Source of the DNA: Bradyrhizobium sp. DOA9
GTDB taxonomy: Bacteria; Pseudomonadota; Alphaproteobacteria; Rhizobiales; Xanthobacteraceae
Length of the DNA: 64,000 nt
Direction of reading: 5' to 3'
NCBI RefSeq assembly: GCF_000617845.2
Contig: NZ_DF820425.1
Coordinates: forward strand, 2,903,725 to 2,967,724
The translations under genes were made by a program, and so were the position numbers. This document shows positions 36,768 through 45,947 of this stretch, in pieces (position 1 is the first letter of the stretch; each line of letters opens with the position of its first letter). The notes beneath the pieces were generated by a model that saw nothing but the letters and a program-made list of their open reading frames with translations, was not told the DNA's origin and searched no databases.

Positions 36768-38354
36768 ATGGCCGACGCCACCACCGCTTCACCTGCCATG
36801 ATGGCGGATCCCGCCTCTGAGCGCATTGCGCCGAAGCGGCTGTTTGCGTTCATCATCATGGTGTTCGGCATGTTCATGTCGATCCTGGACATCCAGATCG
36901 TCTCGGCCTCCTTGAGCGAAATCCAGGCCGGGCTGTCGGCGAGCTCCAGCGAGGTCTCCTGGGTTCAGACCGCCTATCTGATCGCCGAGGTGATCGCGAT
37001 CCCGCTGTCGGGATTCCTGTCGCGCGCCTTCGGCACGCGGCTGCTGTTCGCGATCTCGGCGGCCGGCTTCACCTTCTCGAGCCTGCTTTGCGGCTTCGCC
37101 ACAACGATCGAGGAGATGATCCTCTGGCGTGCGCTGCAGGGCTTTCTCGGCGCCGGCATGATCCCGACCGTGTTCGCTTCGGCCTACACGGTCTTCCCGC
37201 GCACGAAATTCCACATCGTCGGCCCCATCATCGGTCTCGTCGCGACCTTGGCTCCCACGATCGGGCCGACGGTCGGCGGCTACATCACCGATCTGATGTC
37301 GTGGCACTGGCTGTTCTTCATCAACGTGCTGCCTGGCATCGGCATTACATTGGGCGTGCTGGCGCTGGTCGATTTCGACGAGCCGCATTTCGAGCTGCTC
37401 GAGCGCTTCGACTGGTGGGGCCTGTTGTTCATGGCCAGCTTCCTCGGCACGCTGGAATATGTGCTGGAGGAAGGGCCGCAATATCAATGGATGCAGGACA
37501 CGTCGGTCGCGATCTGCGCCTGGATCTGCGCGATCTCGGCCATCGCCTTCTTCTGGCGCGTGTTCACGGCGGCCGAGCCGATCGTCAACTTACGCACCTT
37601 CTCCGACCGCAACTTCGCCGTCGGATGCACGCTGCAATTCTGCATCGGCATCGGCCTCTACGGCCTGACCTACATCTATCCGCGCTATCTCGCCGAAGTG
37701 CGCGGCTACAGCGCGCTGATGATCGGCGACACCATGTTCGTCTCCGGCATCACCATGTTCCTGGTCGCGCCGCTGGTCGGCCGGCTCATGGCCAAGCTCG
37801 ACATGCGCTACATGATCGCGTTCGGCCTCGTCGTGTTCGCGATCGGCTCCTACCAGATGACCTGGATCACCCGCGATTACGATTTCTACGAGTTGCTGGT
37901 GCCGCAGATCCTGCGCGGCATCGGCATGATGTTCGCGATGGTCCCGACCAACAACGTCGCGCTCGGCACGCTGGCACCCGACAAGGTGAAGAACGCGAGC
38001 GGCGTGTTCAACCTGATGCGCAATCTCGGCGGCGCGCTTGGCCTTGCCGTCATCAACACCGTGCTCAACGACCGTACCGACCTGCACATCGTCCGCCTGC
38101 AGGAGCGCGTGACCTGGGGGAATGCGACCGCGACCGAAACCCTGAGCATGTTCATGCAGAAATTCCAGGGACTTGGCGATTCCACGCTGATGGCCTTGAA
38201 GCAGCTGTCCCAGCTGGTGCATCGCCAGGCCGTGGTGATGAGCTTTGGCGATGCCTTCTTCATGTTGACGCTGTTCTATCTCGCCCTCAGCTTCCTGGTG
38301 GTGCTGCTGAAGAAGCCGCCGTCGCCGTTCGGTGCCGGCGGCGACGCGCACTAA
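36768..38354 (+). CDS. MFS exporter, DHA2/EmrB type
   Basis: The 528-residue protein has 14 predicted membrane spans. TM1 carries SILDIQIVSASL, as in EmrB, and motif C-like GPTVGGYITDLMSWHWLFFINVLPG is present in TM5-6. DHA2 exporters expel drugs or signals by proton exchange and work with an EmrA-type adaptor, here the preceding gene. The pair is probably controlled by the divergent TetR protein. The substrate cannot be told. Confidence 0.94.
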   Translation: MADATTASPAMMADPASERIAPKRLFAFIIMVFGMFMSILDIQIVSASLSEIQAGLSASSSEVSWVQTAYLIAEVIAIPLSGFLSRAFGTRLLFAISAAGFTFSSLLCGFATTIEEMILWRALQGFLGAGMIPTVFASAYTVFPRTKFHIVGPIIGLVATLAPTIGPTVGGYITDLMSWHWLFFINVLPGIGITLGVLALVDFDEPHFELLERFDWWGLLFMASFLGTLEYVLEEGPQYQWMQDTSVAICAWICAISAIAFFWRVFTAAEPIVNLRTFSDRNFAVGCTLQFCIGIGLYGLTYIYPRYLAEVRGYSALMIGDTMFVSGITMFLVAPLVGRLMAKLDMRYMIAFGLVVFAIGSYQMTWITRDYDFYELLVPQILRGIGMMFAMVPTNNVALGTLAPDKVKNASGVFNLMRNLGGALGLAVINTVLNDRTDLHIVRLQERVTWGNATATETLSMFMQKFQGLGDSTLMALKQLSQLVHRQAVVMSFGDAFFMLTLFYLALSFLVVLLKKPPSPFGAGGDAH

Positions 38355-38455
38355 TTTGCAACACTCGTGCGTGATCTCGCGCGAGCCCCGTTGCAATCGG
38401 CCGGCGACACATCTATAAAGCGCACCTCATTCATTCGAACCGGGGAGAGATTTGC

Positions 38456-38542
38456 ATGATTTCGTCGCATTCGCAGATCCTACGCCCGCGCTCGATGATC
38501 ACCTCGATCACCTTCTGGCTCGGTATGTACGCGGCCTGCTAG
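38456..38542 (+). CDS. 28-residue small protein upstream of ABC exporter
   Basis: A reading frame starts ATG at 38456 and stops with TAG at 38540-38542. A strong ribosome site (GGGGAGAG) lies six bases upstream. About 23 of 28 third codon positions are G/C, unlike the overlapping longer frame 38452-38643, where they are mixed. The product starts MISSHSQILRPRSMITS and ends in a short hydrophobic stretch. It could be a leader peptide for the ABC gene about 100 bases downstream or a separate small protein. Confidence 0.5.
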   Translation: MISSHSQILRPRSMITSITFWLGMYAAC

Positions 38543-38639
38543 AGGCCTCTTCCGCCAGCTTCGATCGGGCCAGGGTATTGGCCAAGCGTCCCGATCGCTT
38601 CGTTTCCCAAGTCGAATCCCAAGTCAAAGTCAGTCTTAC

Positions 38640-40517
38640 GTGACGCCCGTCCCGGTCCTCGCGGCCGGCTTGCGTCCATCGATGGAGCCGGCCCGCGCGA
38701 AGCGGCCGGATGATGCCATGACCGCTCTGTCCAAGAAGCCCGCGGCGATTCGCGTCGTGCTGCCCTTCGTGTTCAAGCATTGGCTGAAGCAGCCGGGGCG
38801 CGGCCTCGTCGTGGCCGGCGGCCTGCTCGGCGCAACCGCCGCCGATCTGTTCATGCCGGTCTTTTCGGGACACTTGATCGATGCGCTGACCCGCGGTCCG
38901 TCCGACCCCGATGCGCGGCACGCGGCGCTGGTCGCGTTCGGCGCCATCGTGGCGCTGGGTGCGGCCTCGATGGTGCTGCGGCTCGCAGGTTTGCAGGCGA
39001 TCGTTCCGTTCACGCTGCAGATCATGTCGGAGGTCGCGCAGGAGGCGTTCACGCGCGTGCAGCGCCTCTCCACCGACTGGCACGCGAACTCCTTCGCCGG
39101 CTCCACGGTGCGCAAGGTCACCCGCGGCATGTGGGCGCTCGACCTGCTCAACGACACGCTGCTGCTCGCGCTGTTGCCGTCGTTCGTCGTTCTGATCGGC
39201 TCGATGATCCTGCTCGGCGTGCACTGGGCCTCGCTCGGCGCGGTGATCGCGCTCGGCGCGCTGGCCTATGTCACGATGACGGTGCTGTTCTCGACCCGCT
39301 ACATCGCGCCGGCCGCGCGCATCTCAAATGCCTGGGACACCAAGGTCGGCGGCACGCTGGCGGATGCGCTGACCTGCAACGCGGTGGTGAAATCCTTCGG
39401 CGCGGAGCTGCGCGAGGATGCGCGGCTCGCCCGCGTCATCAAGCGCTGGGGCGTGCGGGTGCGGCGAACCTGGTTTCGCTACAACTACACCGCCATGGCG
39501 CAGCTCACGCTGCTGCTGGCCCTGCGCGCCTCGGTGATCGGCGGCTCCGTCTGGCTGTGGGTCTCCGGCCATGCCTCACCCGGCGACGTCACCTATGTGC
39601 TGACGAGCTACTACGTCATCCACGCCTATCTGCGCGACGTCGGCATGCACATCAACAACCTCCAGCGCTCGGTCAACGATATGGAGGAGCTGGTGGCGAT
39701 CCATGACGAGCCGATCGGCATCGCCGATGCGGTCAACGCGCAGCCGATCGCGATCGAAGGCGGCGCGATCGTGTTCGACGACGTCACGTTTCAATACGGC
39801 GGACATCGCACGCCGCTCTATGACGGGCTGTCGGTGACGATCCGCGCCGGCGAGCGGGTCGGCCTCGTCGGGCGCTCCGGCTCCGGCAAGACCACCTTCG
39901 TCAAGCTGGTGCAGCGGCTCTACGACGTCACCGGCGGCCGCGTGCTGATCGACGGGCAGGACATCGCGCTCGCCACGCAGCAATCGCTGCGCAGCCAGAT
40001 CGCGGTCGTGCAGCAGGAGCCGATCCTGTTTCACCGCACGCTCGCCGAGAACATCGCCTATGGCCGGCCCGGCGCCAGCCTCGAGGCGATCGAGCAGGCG
40101 GCGCGGCTTGCCAATGCGCACGACTTCATCCTGCGCCTGCCGAAAGGTTACGGCACCCTGGTCGGCGAGCGCGGCGTCAAGCTGTCGGGCGGCGAGCGGC
40201 AGCGCGTTGCGCTGGCGCGCGCCTTCCTGGCGGACGCGCCGGTGCTGATCCTGGACGAGGCGACATCGAGCCTGGATTCGGAATCGGAGGCCCTGATCCA
40301 GGAGGCGATGGAGCGGCTGATGAAGGGCCGCACCTCGATCGTGATCGCGCACCGGCTGTCGACGGTGAAGAGCCTCGATCGCATCCTGGTGTTCGACCGC
40401 GGCGAGATCGTCGAGCAGGGCACGCACGCTCTGCTCGCGGCCAAGCCGGACGGCATCTATCGCAGCCTGTTCGAGCGCCAGGTGGTGGAGCTCGGACAGA
40501 TCGCAGCAGCGGAATGA
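38640..40517 (+). CDS. ABC exporter with fused membrane and ATPase domains (MsbA-like half transporter)
   Basis: The 625-residue half transporter has about six membrane spans in residues 40-330 and an ATPase domain from about 375. Walker A is GRSGSGKTT, the signature LSGGERQRVALARAF, Walker B VLILDEATSSLD, and the switch His is in IVIAHRLST. It probably works as a homodimer exporting lipids, peptides or drugs. The start GTG at 38640 is supported by G/C-rich third positions from there; ATGs at 38682 and 38718 are alternatives. A hairpin follows the stop. Confidence 0.92.
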   Translation: MTPVPVLAAGLRPSMEPARAKRPDDAMTALSKKPAAIRVVLPFVFKHWLKQPGRGLVVAGGLLGATAADLFMPVFSGHLIDALTRGPSDPDARHAALVAFGAIVALGAASMVLRLAGLQAIVPFTLQIMSEVAQEAFTRVQRLSTDWHANSFAGSTVRKVTRGMWALDLLNDTLLLALLPSFVVLIGSMILLGVHWASLGAVIALGALAYVTMTVLFSTRYIAPAARISNAWDTKVGGTLADALTCNAVVKSFGAELREDARLARVIKRWGVRVRRTWFRYNYTAMAQLTLLLALRASVIGGSVWLWVSGHASPGDVTYVLTSYYVIHAYLRDVGMHINNLQRSVNDMEELVAIHDEPIGIADAVNAQPIAIEGGAIVFDDVTFQYGGHRTPLYDGLSVTIRAGERVGLVGRSGSGKTTFVKLVQRLYDVTGGRVLIDGQDIALATQQSLRSQIAVVQQEPILFHRTLAENIAYGRPGASLEAIEQAARLANAHDFILRLPKGYGTLVGERGVKLSGGERQRVALARAFLADAPVLILDEATSSLDSESEALIQEAMERLMKGRTSIVIAHRLSTVKSLDRILVFDRGEIVEQGTHALLAAKPDGIYRSLFERQVVELGQIAAAE

Positions 40518-40521
40518 CGCG

Positions 40522-40549
40522 CCTGGCCGGCAGACGAATGCCGGCCAGG
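40522..40549. terminator. Hairpin between ABC and MATE exporter genes
   Basis: A perfect 11-bp stem (CCTGGCCGGCA with TGCCGGCCAGG, loop GACGAA) begins four bases after the ABC stop. No T run follows, so it may stabilise the mRNA 3' end or slow polymerase rather than terminate cleanly. Confidence 0.45.
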
Positions 40550-40569
40550 TCGCGTGAGGATGGATTGAC

Positions 40570-41976
40570 ATGAAAGACCTGACGCGCGGCTCCATCGTGA
40601 GACATATCCTGATCATGACGCCGCCGATCACGGCCGGCATGGTCTCGATCATGATCTGCCAGCTGGTCGACCTGTATTTCGTATCCAGCCTCGGCGATGC
40701 TGCGGTCGCCGGCGTCGCCGCGGCCGGCAATGCCGGCTTTCTCGTCAACGCCTTGATGCAGGTGCTCGGCGTCGGCACGGTGGCGCTGATCGCGCATGCC
40801 GTGGGACGCAAGGACCGGGCGGATGCGAACCTGATCTTCAACCAGGCGATCGTGCTTTCGGTGCTGGCCGGCCTCTTGACCCTCGTGCTCGGCGCGGTGC
40901 TGTCGCGCGCTTACATGCGCTCGGTCGCGGCCGACCAGGCCACCGTCGAAGCGGGGACCGTCTATCTGTTGTGGTTTATGCCGGCGCTCGCGCTGGAATT
41001 CGCCATGCAGGTGCTGGCTTCGGCGCTGCGTGCGACCGCTATCGTGCGCCCGGCGATGGTCGTGCGCGCGCTCGCTGTCGCCATCAACGTCGCTCTGGCG
41101 CCGGTGCTGATCTCGGGCTGGGGCACGGGCTGTGCGCTCGGCGTCGCCGGCGCGGGACTGGCGAGCTCGATCGCGGTCGGCGTCGGCGTGCTGATGCTGC
41201 TGGCCTATTTCCGCAAGGTCGAGCGCTACGTCGCCTTCGACGCGGCGCAGTGGCGTCCGCAGCCACGGCACTTGATGCGCATCCTCAATGTCGGCCTGCC
41301 GGCCGGCGGCGAGTTTGCGATGATGTTCATTTTCATGGCGGTGGTCTATTACGTGCTGCGCGATTTCGGCGCGGCGGCGCAGGCAGGCTTCGGCATCGGG
41401 CAGCGTGTGCTCGGCCTGATCCAGATGCCGGCGCTCGCCGTTGCGCTGGCGGCCGCGCCGATCGCCGGCCAGAACGTCGGTGCCGGCAACGGCGCGCGGG
41501 TGCGGGAAACCTTCGTCAAGGCGGCGCTGATCGCCAGCTTCGTGGCGGTCGGCTTCATGATCCTCGCGCAGCTGAAGCCGGAGCTGCTGCTGGCCGGATT
41601 TTCCAACGACCGGGAGACGATGGAGGTCGCCTTCCTGTTCCTGCGGATCATCTCGCTCAATATGGTGGCGCAGGGCCTCATCTTCACCTGCTCCAGCATG
41701 TTCCAGGCGCTCGGCAACACCAAGCCCGTGTTGGTGAGCTCGGTGACGCGCGTGCTCACCTATGCGCTGCCGGTGCTCTGGCTGTCGAAGCAGCCCGGCT
41801 TCCGCATCGAGCATGTCTGGTGTCTCTCGATCGCGGCGACGACGCTGCAGGCCGGCTTGAGCCTGTGGCTGCTGCGCCGCGAGTTCGGCAAGCGCCTCGC
41901 GCCGCTGCCGCAGGACAAGGCCGGGGACTCAGTGGAAGTTGAGCCGGCCGCGCCTCCAGCTCGTGCTCCCGCGTAA
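40570..41976 (+). CDS. MATE family efflux transporter
   Basis: The 468-residue membrane protein has 12 predicted spans with the two-fold repeat of MatE domains. It begins SIVRHILIMTPPITAGMVSIMI and contains GDAAVAGVAAAG in the first half and AAQAGFGIGQRVLGLIQMPALA in the second. MATE proteins export cationic drugs or metabolites by Na+ or H+ exchange. It is 52 bases after the ABC exporter gene, with a hairpin between. The last 25 residues are a Pro/Ala cytoplasmic tail. Confidence 0.93.
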   Translation: MKDLTRGSIVRHILIMTPPITAGMVSIMICQLVDLYFVSSLGDAAVAGVAAAGNAGFLVNALMQVLGVGTVALIAHAVGRKDRADANLIFNQAIVLSVLAGLLTLVLGAVLSRAYMRSVAADQATVEAGTVYLLWFMPALALEFAMQVLASALRATAIVRPAMVVRALAVAINVALAPVLISGWGTGCALGVAGAGLASSIAVGVGVLMLLAYFRKVERYVAFDAAQWRPQPRHLMRILNVGLPAGGEFAMMFIFMAVVYYVLRDFGAAAQAGFGIGQRVLGLIQMPALAVALAAAPIAGQNVGAGNGARVRETFVKAALIASFVAVGFMILAQLKPELLLAGFSNDRETMEVAFLFLRIISLNMVAQGLIFTCSSMFQALGNTKPVLVSSVTRVLTYALPVLWLSKQPGFRIEHVWCLSIAATTLQAGLSLWLLRREFGKRLAPLPQDKAGDSVEVEPAAPPARAPA

Positions 41977-42024
41977 CGAAAGTTGACCTCCCTACGGCTC
42001 CCGCCAGCTTGCGGTGCCGTGGGG

Positions 42025-42768
42025 CTAGTGCGCGCCAATGCTGTTCCAGACGAGAGTCAGGCCCGATACGAACAACAAGCCGAGCACGACATCGCCGAAA
42101 TGCTTGTCGTTGAGGGCGTGATAGACGCGCGCGCCCGCCCATGCGCCGATGAGCGTGCCCGGAAACGCGACCGCTGCGAGCCAGACCACCTTGAGGGCGA
42201 CGAGGCCCGACGCGGCCTGCAACACCAGCGCGGTGGCGAGCACCGTGAAATTAAAGAGCTGGAAGATGCCGCGCCGCTCGTGCTTGTTCCAGCCGCGGAT
42301 GTTGGCCCACAGGATCGGCAGCGGACCCGAGAGTCCGGCAAGGCCACCAAGAATGCCCCCGGCGAAACCGACCGCGCCGTCGGCGACCCGGCCGCCGAAC
42401 TTGATCGCGAGCGGCCTCTTGTTGAGGTACAGCGCGCTCGAGAAGATCAGGATCAATACGCCGACGCTCAGCTTGAACACTTTTGGATCGGCCGAGGCGA
42501 CCATCATGGTCCCGAGCGGCACGCCCATCAGTCCACCGATCAGGAACGGCCAGACCAGCGAGAGATCGAAATTCTTCCACATCGAGGGCAGCGTCGAGGT
42601 CTGCGCGATCACCGAGCAGATCAGCACCAGGGGCACCGCGAGCGATGGCGGCAGCACGTAGAGCCAGATGCCGAGCGCCATCAGCGCCGTGCCGAAGCCG
42701 GCCAGTCCCGAGACGAAGCCACCGGCGAGCGCGCCGAGCGGCAGCAGGACGTAGGTGAGCGTTTCCAA
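42025..42768 (-). CDS. TauE/SafE sulfite exporter-like permease
   Basis: The 247-residue protein has seven to eight predicted spans. It has the two family repeats, LAGFVSGLAGFGTALMALG-like near the N terminus and GAVGFAGGILGGLAGLSGPL in the middle. The family moves small organosulfur or sulfite anions across the inner membrane. The start codon is TTG at 42768, with AGGA eight bases upstream; no ATG fits the first span. It is a single gene, convergent with the MATE exporter gene. Confidence 0.87.
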   Translation of the reverse strand: METLTYVLLPLGALAGGFVSGLAGFGTALMALGIWLYVLPPSLAVPLVLICSVIAQTSTLPSMWKNFDLSLVWPFLIGGLMGVPLGTMMVASADPKVFKLSVGVLILIFSSALYLNKRPLAIKFGGRVADGAVGFAGGILGGLAGLSGPLPILWANIRGWNKHERRGIFQLFNFTVLATALVLQAASGLVALKVVWLAAVAFPGTLIGAWAGARVYHALNDKHFGDVVLGLLFVSGLTLVWNSIGAH

Positions 42769-42891
42769 CGGATTGTCCTAGTCGCCAGCGGCGATCCCGA
42801 ACTGATCGCCACGGCTCGCATAACATGCCTGCCGGCATCCAGGTCAATCCATGCCGCACGCAAGCGTGATCTGCCGGCCATCGCCGATGGC

Positions 42892-44262
42892 CTAGACGAT
42901 CTGCCTGGTGTCTGCAGGCTTCTGCAGCGCGCCGACCAGGATGCGCAGCGCCTCCGTCAATTCCGATCTGTTCCGGGCTGCGCCCAGCGAGACGCGTGCC
43001 GCATGGGGCGGTGCCCCGTCGACGGTGAAGGCGTCGCCGGCGACGACGGCAAGCCCGTTCCGCAGCAGATGTGCGGCCAGATCGGGCCGCTCCTCCGGCA
43101 GCCGCAGCCAGAGATGATGCGCTGCGGGCCTGGCCAGGAACTGAAAGCCTTTCAGCGCGCGTTGCGCGAGCTGCTGGCGGCCCACGGCTTCGCTGCGGAT
43201 GGCGCTGATGATGCGATCGGCAACGCCGTTTTCGATCCAATGCGTCACCAGCGCGACCATCAGCGGCGCCGGCATCTGCACGGTCGCCTGCAGGCAGGTG
43301 CGCATGTCCCGCTGGGCACCGCTGTCGGGCGTCACCAGATAGGCAACGCGCAGCGCCGGCGCGATACATTTTGACAGCGTGGTCGCAAGATAAGTCCGCT
43401 CCGGAATGAGGTTCGCGATCGGCGAGGCCGCGCGGTCGAGCAGCCCGTAGGCGTCGTCCTCGATCAGGATGGTGCCGGCATCGCGGATGATCTTCGCAAG
43501 AGTGCCGCGCCGCTCGGCGGAAAGCGTCGCCGTGGTCGGATTGTGCAGCGTCGGAATGAGGTAGACGGCTTTCGGCTCGTGCGCGCGGCACGCCTTTGCC
43601 AGCGCATCCGGCAGGACGCCGTCCTCATCCATGGCAACACCGACGAGCTTGACGCCGAGCCGGGCCGCGGCGGCCTTGATGCCGGGGAAGGTGAGGGCTT
43701 CGGTCAGAACGATGTCGCCGGGCCGCGCCAGATGGGCGAGCAGGTTGAAGAGGATCGTCTGCGCGCCTGGAAAGATCACCAGCCTGTCGGCCTGCGCATG
43801 CGGAACGCGGGCGCGCATCCAGCGCGCCGCGACCTCGCGCTCATGTGCGCTGCCGCCGGGCGGCTGGTAGTTGAGATACGCCGTCAGGCCCGATTGCGCG
43901 CGGAGGGCCTCCAGCCCGGCGATGATGCGCTCGTCGAGCTGCGCCTCCAGCGGGTGCGGCGGCACGTTCATCGACAGGTCGATCGCGACCGGGTGCGGCA
44001 GGTCGACCGCGCGCCGCGCGCTGGTCTCCGACACGAACGAGCCCTGTCCGACGCGGGCTTCCATGATGCCGCGGCGCCGCGCCTCGGTGTAGGCGCGCGT
44101 GACGGTGGTGAGGTCGATGCCGAGTGCTTTTGCCAGCGCGCGCTGCGTCGGCAGCTGCTGACCGCGCACCAGCCTGCCGGCGGCAATGTCGGCCTCCATG
44201 GCCTCGACGATTCGCTGGTAGCGCGGGCCCGAAAGCTCCGAGATTGTAGGGATCCATTCCAT
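42892..44262 (-). CDS. MocR-type regulator (GntR helix-turn-helix fused to aminotransferase domain)
   Basis: The 456-residue protein has a GntR winged helix at residues 10-75 (LPTQRALAKALGIDLTTVTRAY is the recognition region). A linker and a class I aminotransferase-like domain follow, with the PLP Lys in LATTLSKCIAPALRVAYL and the Asn/Asp pair in YLIPTLHNPT and ILIEDDAYG. MocR proteins usually use PLP or an amino compound as the signal. It is divergent from the DUF983 gene; a direct repeat in the 78-base gap is its likely site. The start is the ATG at 44262. Confidence 0.92.
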   Translation of the reverse strand: MEWIPTISELSGPRYQRIVEAMEADIAAGRLVRGQQLPTQRALAKALGIDLTTVTRAYTEARRRGIMEARVGQGSFVSETSARRAVDLPHPVAIDLSMNVPPHPLEAQLDERIIAGLEALRAQSGLTAYLNYQPPGGSAHEREVAARWMRARVPHAQADRLVIFPGAQTILFNLLAHLARPGDIVLTEALTFPGIKAAAARLGVKLVGVAMDEDGVLPDALAKACRAHEPKAVYLIPTLHNPTTATLSAERRGTLAKIIRDAGTILIEDDAYGLLDRAASPIANLIPERTYLATTLSKCIAPALRVAYLVTPDSGAQRDMRTCLQATVQMPAPLMVALVTHWIENGVADRIISAIRSEAVGRQQLAQRALKGFQFLARPAAHHLWLRLPEERPDLAAHLLRNGLAVVAGDAFTVDGAPPHAARVSLGAARNRSELTEALRILVGALQKPADTRQIV

Positions 44263-44286
44263 GCAATTTTGCTCGTAACCTTTGAA

Positions 44287-44316
44287 TGTATGGATGTAAG
44301 ATATTATTGTATGGAT
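44287..44316. promoter_or_regulatory. Direct repeat in the MocR-DUF983 intergenic gap
   Basis: The nonamer TGTATGGAT occurs at 44287-44295 and again at 44308-44316, 21 bases apart, which is two helical turns. MocR dimers typically bind two direct repeats on one face of the DNA. The AT-rich stretch between them (AAGATATTATTG) could hold a promoter -10. The site is inferred from pattern only. Confidence 0.6.
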
Positions 44317-44340
44317 CGTCGAAAAGGAAGAGGTGTGGTC

Positions 44341-44778
44341 ATGTCTGTCTCTCTGGCGCCGGTCTCCCTGGCCAAGGCGATGTGGCGCGGTTTCAGCGCC
44401 AAATGTCCGCATTGCGGGGAAGGGCACATGTTCGGCCGCTACCTGAAGGTGGCGCAGGCTTGCGACCATTGCGGCGAGGAGTTGTTCCACCAGCGCGCCG
44501 ACGACTTTCCTGCCTATCTCGTGATGGTGGTGGTCGGCCATCTCGTGGTGCCGGCGATCCTCGCGGTCGAGACCGCCTACGCGCCGCCGGAATGGCTGCA
44601 ACTCGCGGTCTGGCTGCCGGTGACGCTGTTCGCCTCGCTGGCGCTTCTGCAACCGACCAAGGGTGCCATCGTCGGCCTGCAATGGCAGCTCGGCATGCAC
44701 GGTTTCGAGGCGGGGAAGCTGCGGCGCGAGGCCGGCGAGCTTGCGCCGGTGCTGGTGAAGGACACGCGCGCGGCCTGA
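44341..44778 (+). CDS. DUF983 family membrane protein
   Basis: The 145-residue protein has two zinc-knuckle pairs, CPHC (near 23-26) and CDHC (near 41-44), then two to three hydrophobic segments (VMVVVGHLVVPAILAVE and LAVWLPVTLFASLALL). This is the standard DUF983 layout. Members are found beside cytochrome oxidase assembly genes in other bacteria; here the gene stands with a MocR regulator instead. The start is the ATG at 44341; an in-frame ATG at 44311 lies inside the second direct repeat and is less likely. Confidence 0.85.
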   Translation: MSVSLAPVSLAKAMWRGFSAKCPHCGEGHMFGRYLKVAQACDHCGEELFHQRADDFPAYLVMVVVGHLVVPAILAVETAYAPPEWLQLAVWLPVTLFASLALLQPTKGAIVGLQWQLGMHGFEAGKLRREAGELAPVLVKDTRAA

Positions 44779-44818
44779 GGCGCGGGCGCTGATGGTGGTG
44801 CTGCGAGAGTAACTCTCT

Positions 44819-44944
44819 CGTCATTCCACGGCGTTCGCAGCACGAGCTACGATGCGCAATTGCGCATCTGAGAATCCATTCATCGATCGACTTCGCCGCC
44901 CGATGGATTCCGGGTTCTCGCTTCGCGAGCCCCCGAATGACGCC
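44819..44944. repeat. Palindromic repeat family B, copy 3
   Basis: This element is in inverted orientation relative to copy 4 at 62403-62530, with which it shares long stretches (for example the segment around GATGAATGGATTCTCAG and GATGCGCAATTGCGCATC). The outer ends are GTCATTCCACGGCG and CCGAATGACGCCGG. It lies between the DUF983 gene and the 3' end of rnpB. Confidence 0.85.
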
Positions 44945-45017
44945 GGTTGAATGGCTGCGCGCTCGCCCCCATTGGTGAGGGGCCCGATGCGCTAGCATCG
45001 AGCCCCCCGTTGCAAGA

Positions 45018-45440
45018 TATCAGCCGGCCTGTAAGCCGGGTTCTGTAGGGCACCGTCCGCTTGCGCGAACGATACGTGACGGCCATTCCTCTGGGACCGT
45101 GTTTGCACACGGCCTCGAGCAACCTACCCGGACGGCGGGCCTGACATCGCCCCGCGGCGTTATCGCTTTCGCGAACAGCCCGCTTAAGCCATCCCTATTC
45201 GGTTTTGCTCCCGGTGGGGTTTGCCCTGCCGGCTCCGTTGCCGGGGCCGCGGTGCGCTCTTACCGCACCTTTTCACCCTTACTTCCTCCGAAGAGGGAGC
45301 GGTTCGTTCTCTGTGGCACTTTCCCTGGGGTCACCCCCGCCGGACGTTATCCGGCACCGCATGTCAAGGGAGCCCGGACTTTCCTCCCCGGCGGCCTTTC
45401 GGCACCTGCCGGAGCGGCCGTCCGGCCGACTGACGGCTTA
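45018..45440 (-). ncRNA. rnpB: RNase P RNA, class A
   Basis: Read on the minus strand, the 5' part has GAGGAAAGTCCGGGCTC, the universal P4-adjacent string of bacterial RNase P RNA. The 3' end has AACCCGGCTTACAGGCCGGC, and the first and last arms pair. The length of about 420 bases fits alphaproteobacterial class A. It is the ribozyme part of the enzyme that trims tRNA 5' ends; the protein partner gene (rnpA) is not in the window. End points are set from the terminal helices and could shift by a few bases. Confidence 0.96.
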
Positions 45441-45580
45441 GGCATGGGCATTTGTGACGGTTTCGTCAAGCCGATATCGCGAGGCACGCTGCCCGCGAAT
45501 AATTTATCCTGAAGATGTCGTTTGGCGCGCCGCTCGTTCGACTGGATGTCGGTGACCCCCCGAACAACAGGAGTGAAGCG

Positions 45581-45934
45581 ATGCAATATCTGCTGATGAT
45601 CTACCAGAACGAGGTCGAGTACGCGAAGATCGATGAGGCGACCGGCCAGAAGATCCTGGCCGAGTACCAGGCTTTCACGCAAAGCATCGTCCAGAGCGGC
45701 AATTACAAGGGAGGCGACCGCTTGCGGCCGACCACGACAGCGACGACGGTGCGCGTGCGCGACGGCAAGACGCTGACGACCGACGGTCCATTCGCCGAGA
45801 CGCGCGAGCAGCTCGCGGGCTATTACCTGATCGAGGCCAAGGATATCGATGCGGCGACCGCCATCGCGGCCAGGATTCCCAGCGCGCGCATCGGCTCGAT
45901 CGAGGTGCGGCCGATTTGGGAGCACGACAAGTGA
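45581..45934 (+). CDS. DGPF/YCII-related protein, partner of ECF42 sigma factor
   Basis: The 117-residue protein has the diagnostic TTDGPFAET motif (DGPF at 68-71) and the start [11 protein letters not shown] of the YCII-related superfamily. DGPF proteins are nearly always encoded beside an ECF42-group sigma factor, as here. Their role may be to influence sigma activity or to be co-regulated enzymes; neither is settled. An AGGAG ribosome site precedes the ATG at 45581. The sigma gene starts 13 bases after its stop. Confidence 0.92.
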   Translation: MQYLLMIYQNEVEYAKIDEATGQKILAEYQAFTQSIVQSGNYKGGDRLRPTTTATTVRVRDGKTLTTDGPFAETREQLAGYYLIEAKDIDAATAIAARIPSARIGSIEVRPIWEHDK

Positions 45935-45947
45935 GCGACGCCGGGGA

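Noticed and set aside
38452..38643. 63-codon frame overlapping the ABC exporter start by GTGA
   Set aside because: The overlap looks like coupling, but third codon positions are mixed. The 28-codon frame inside it in another phase is far more gene-like.
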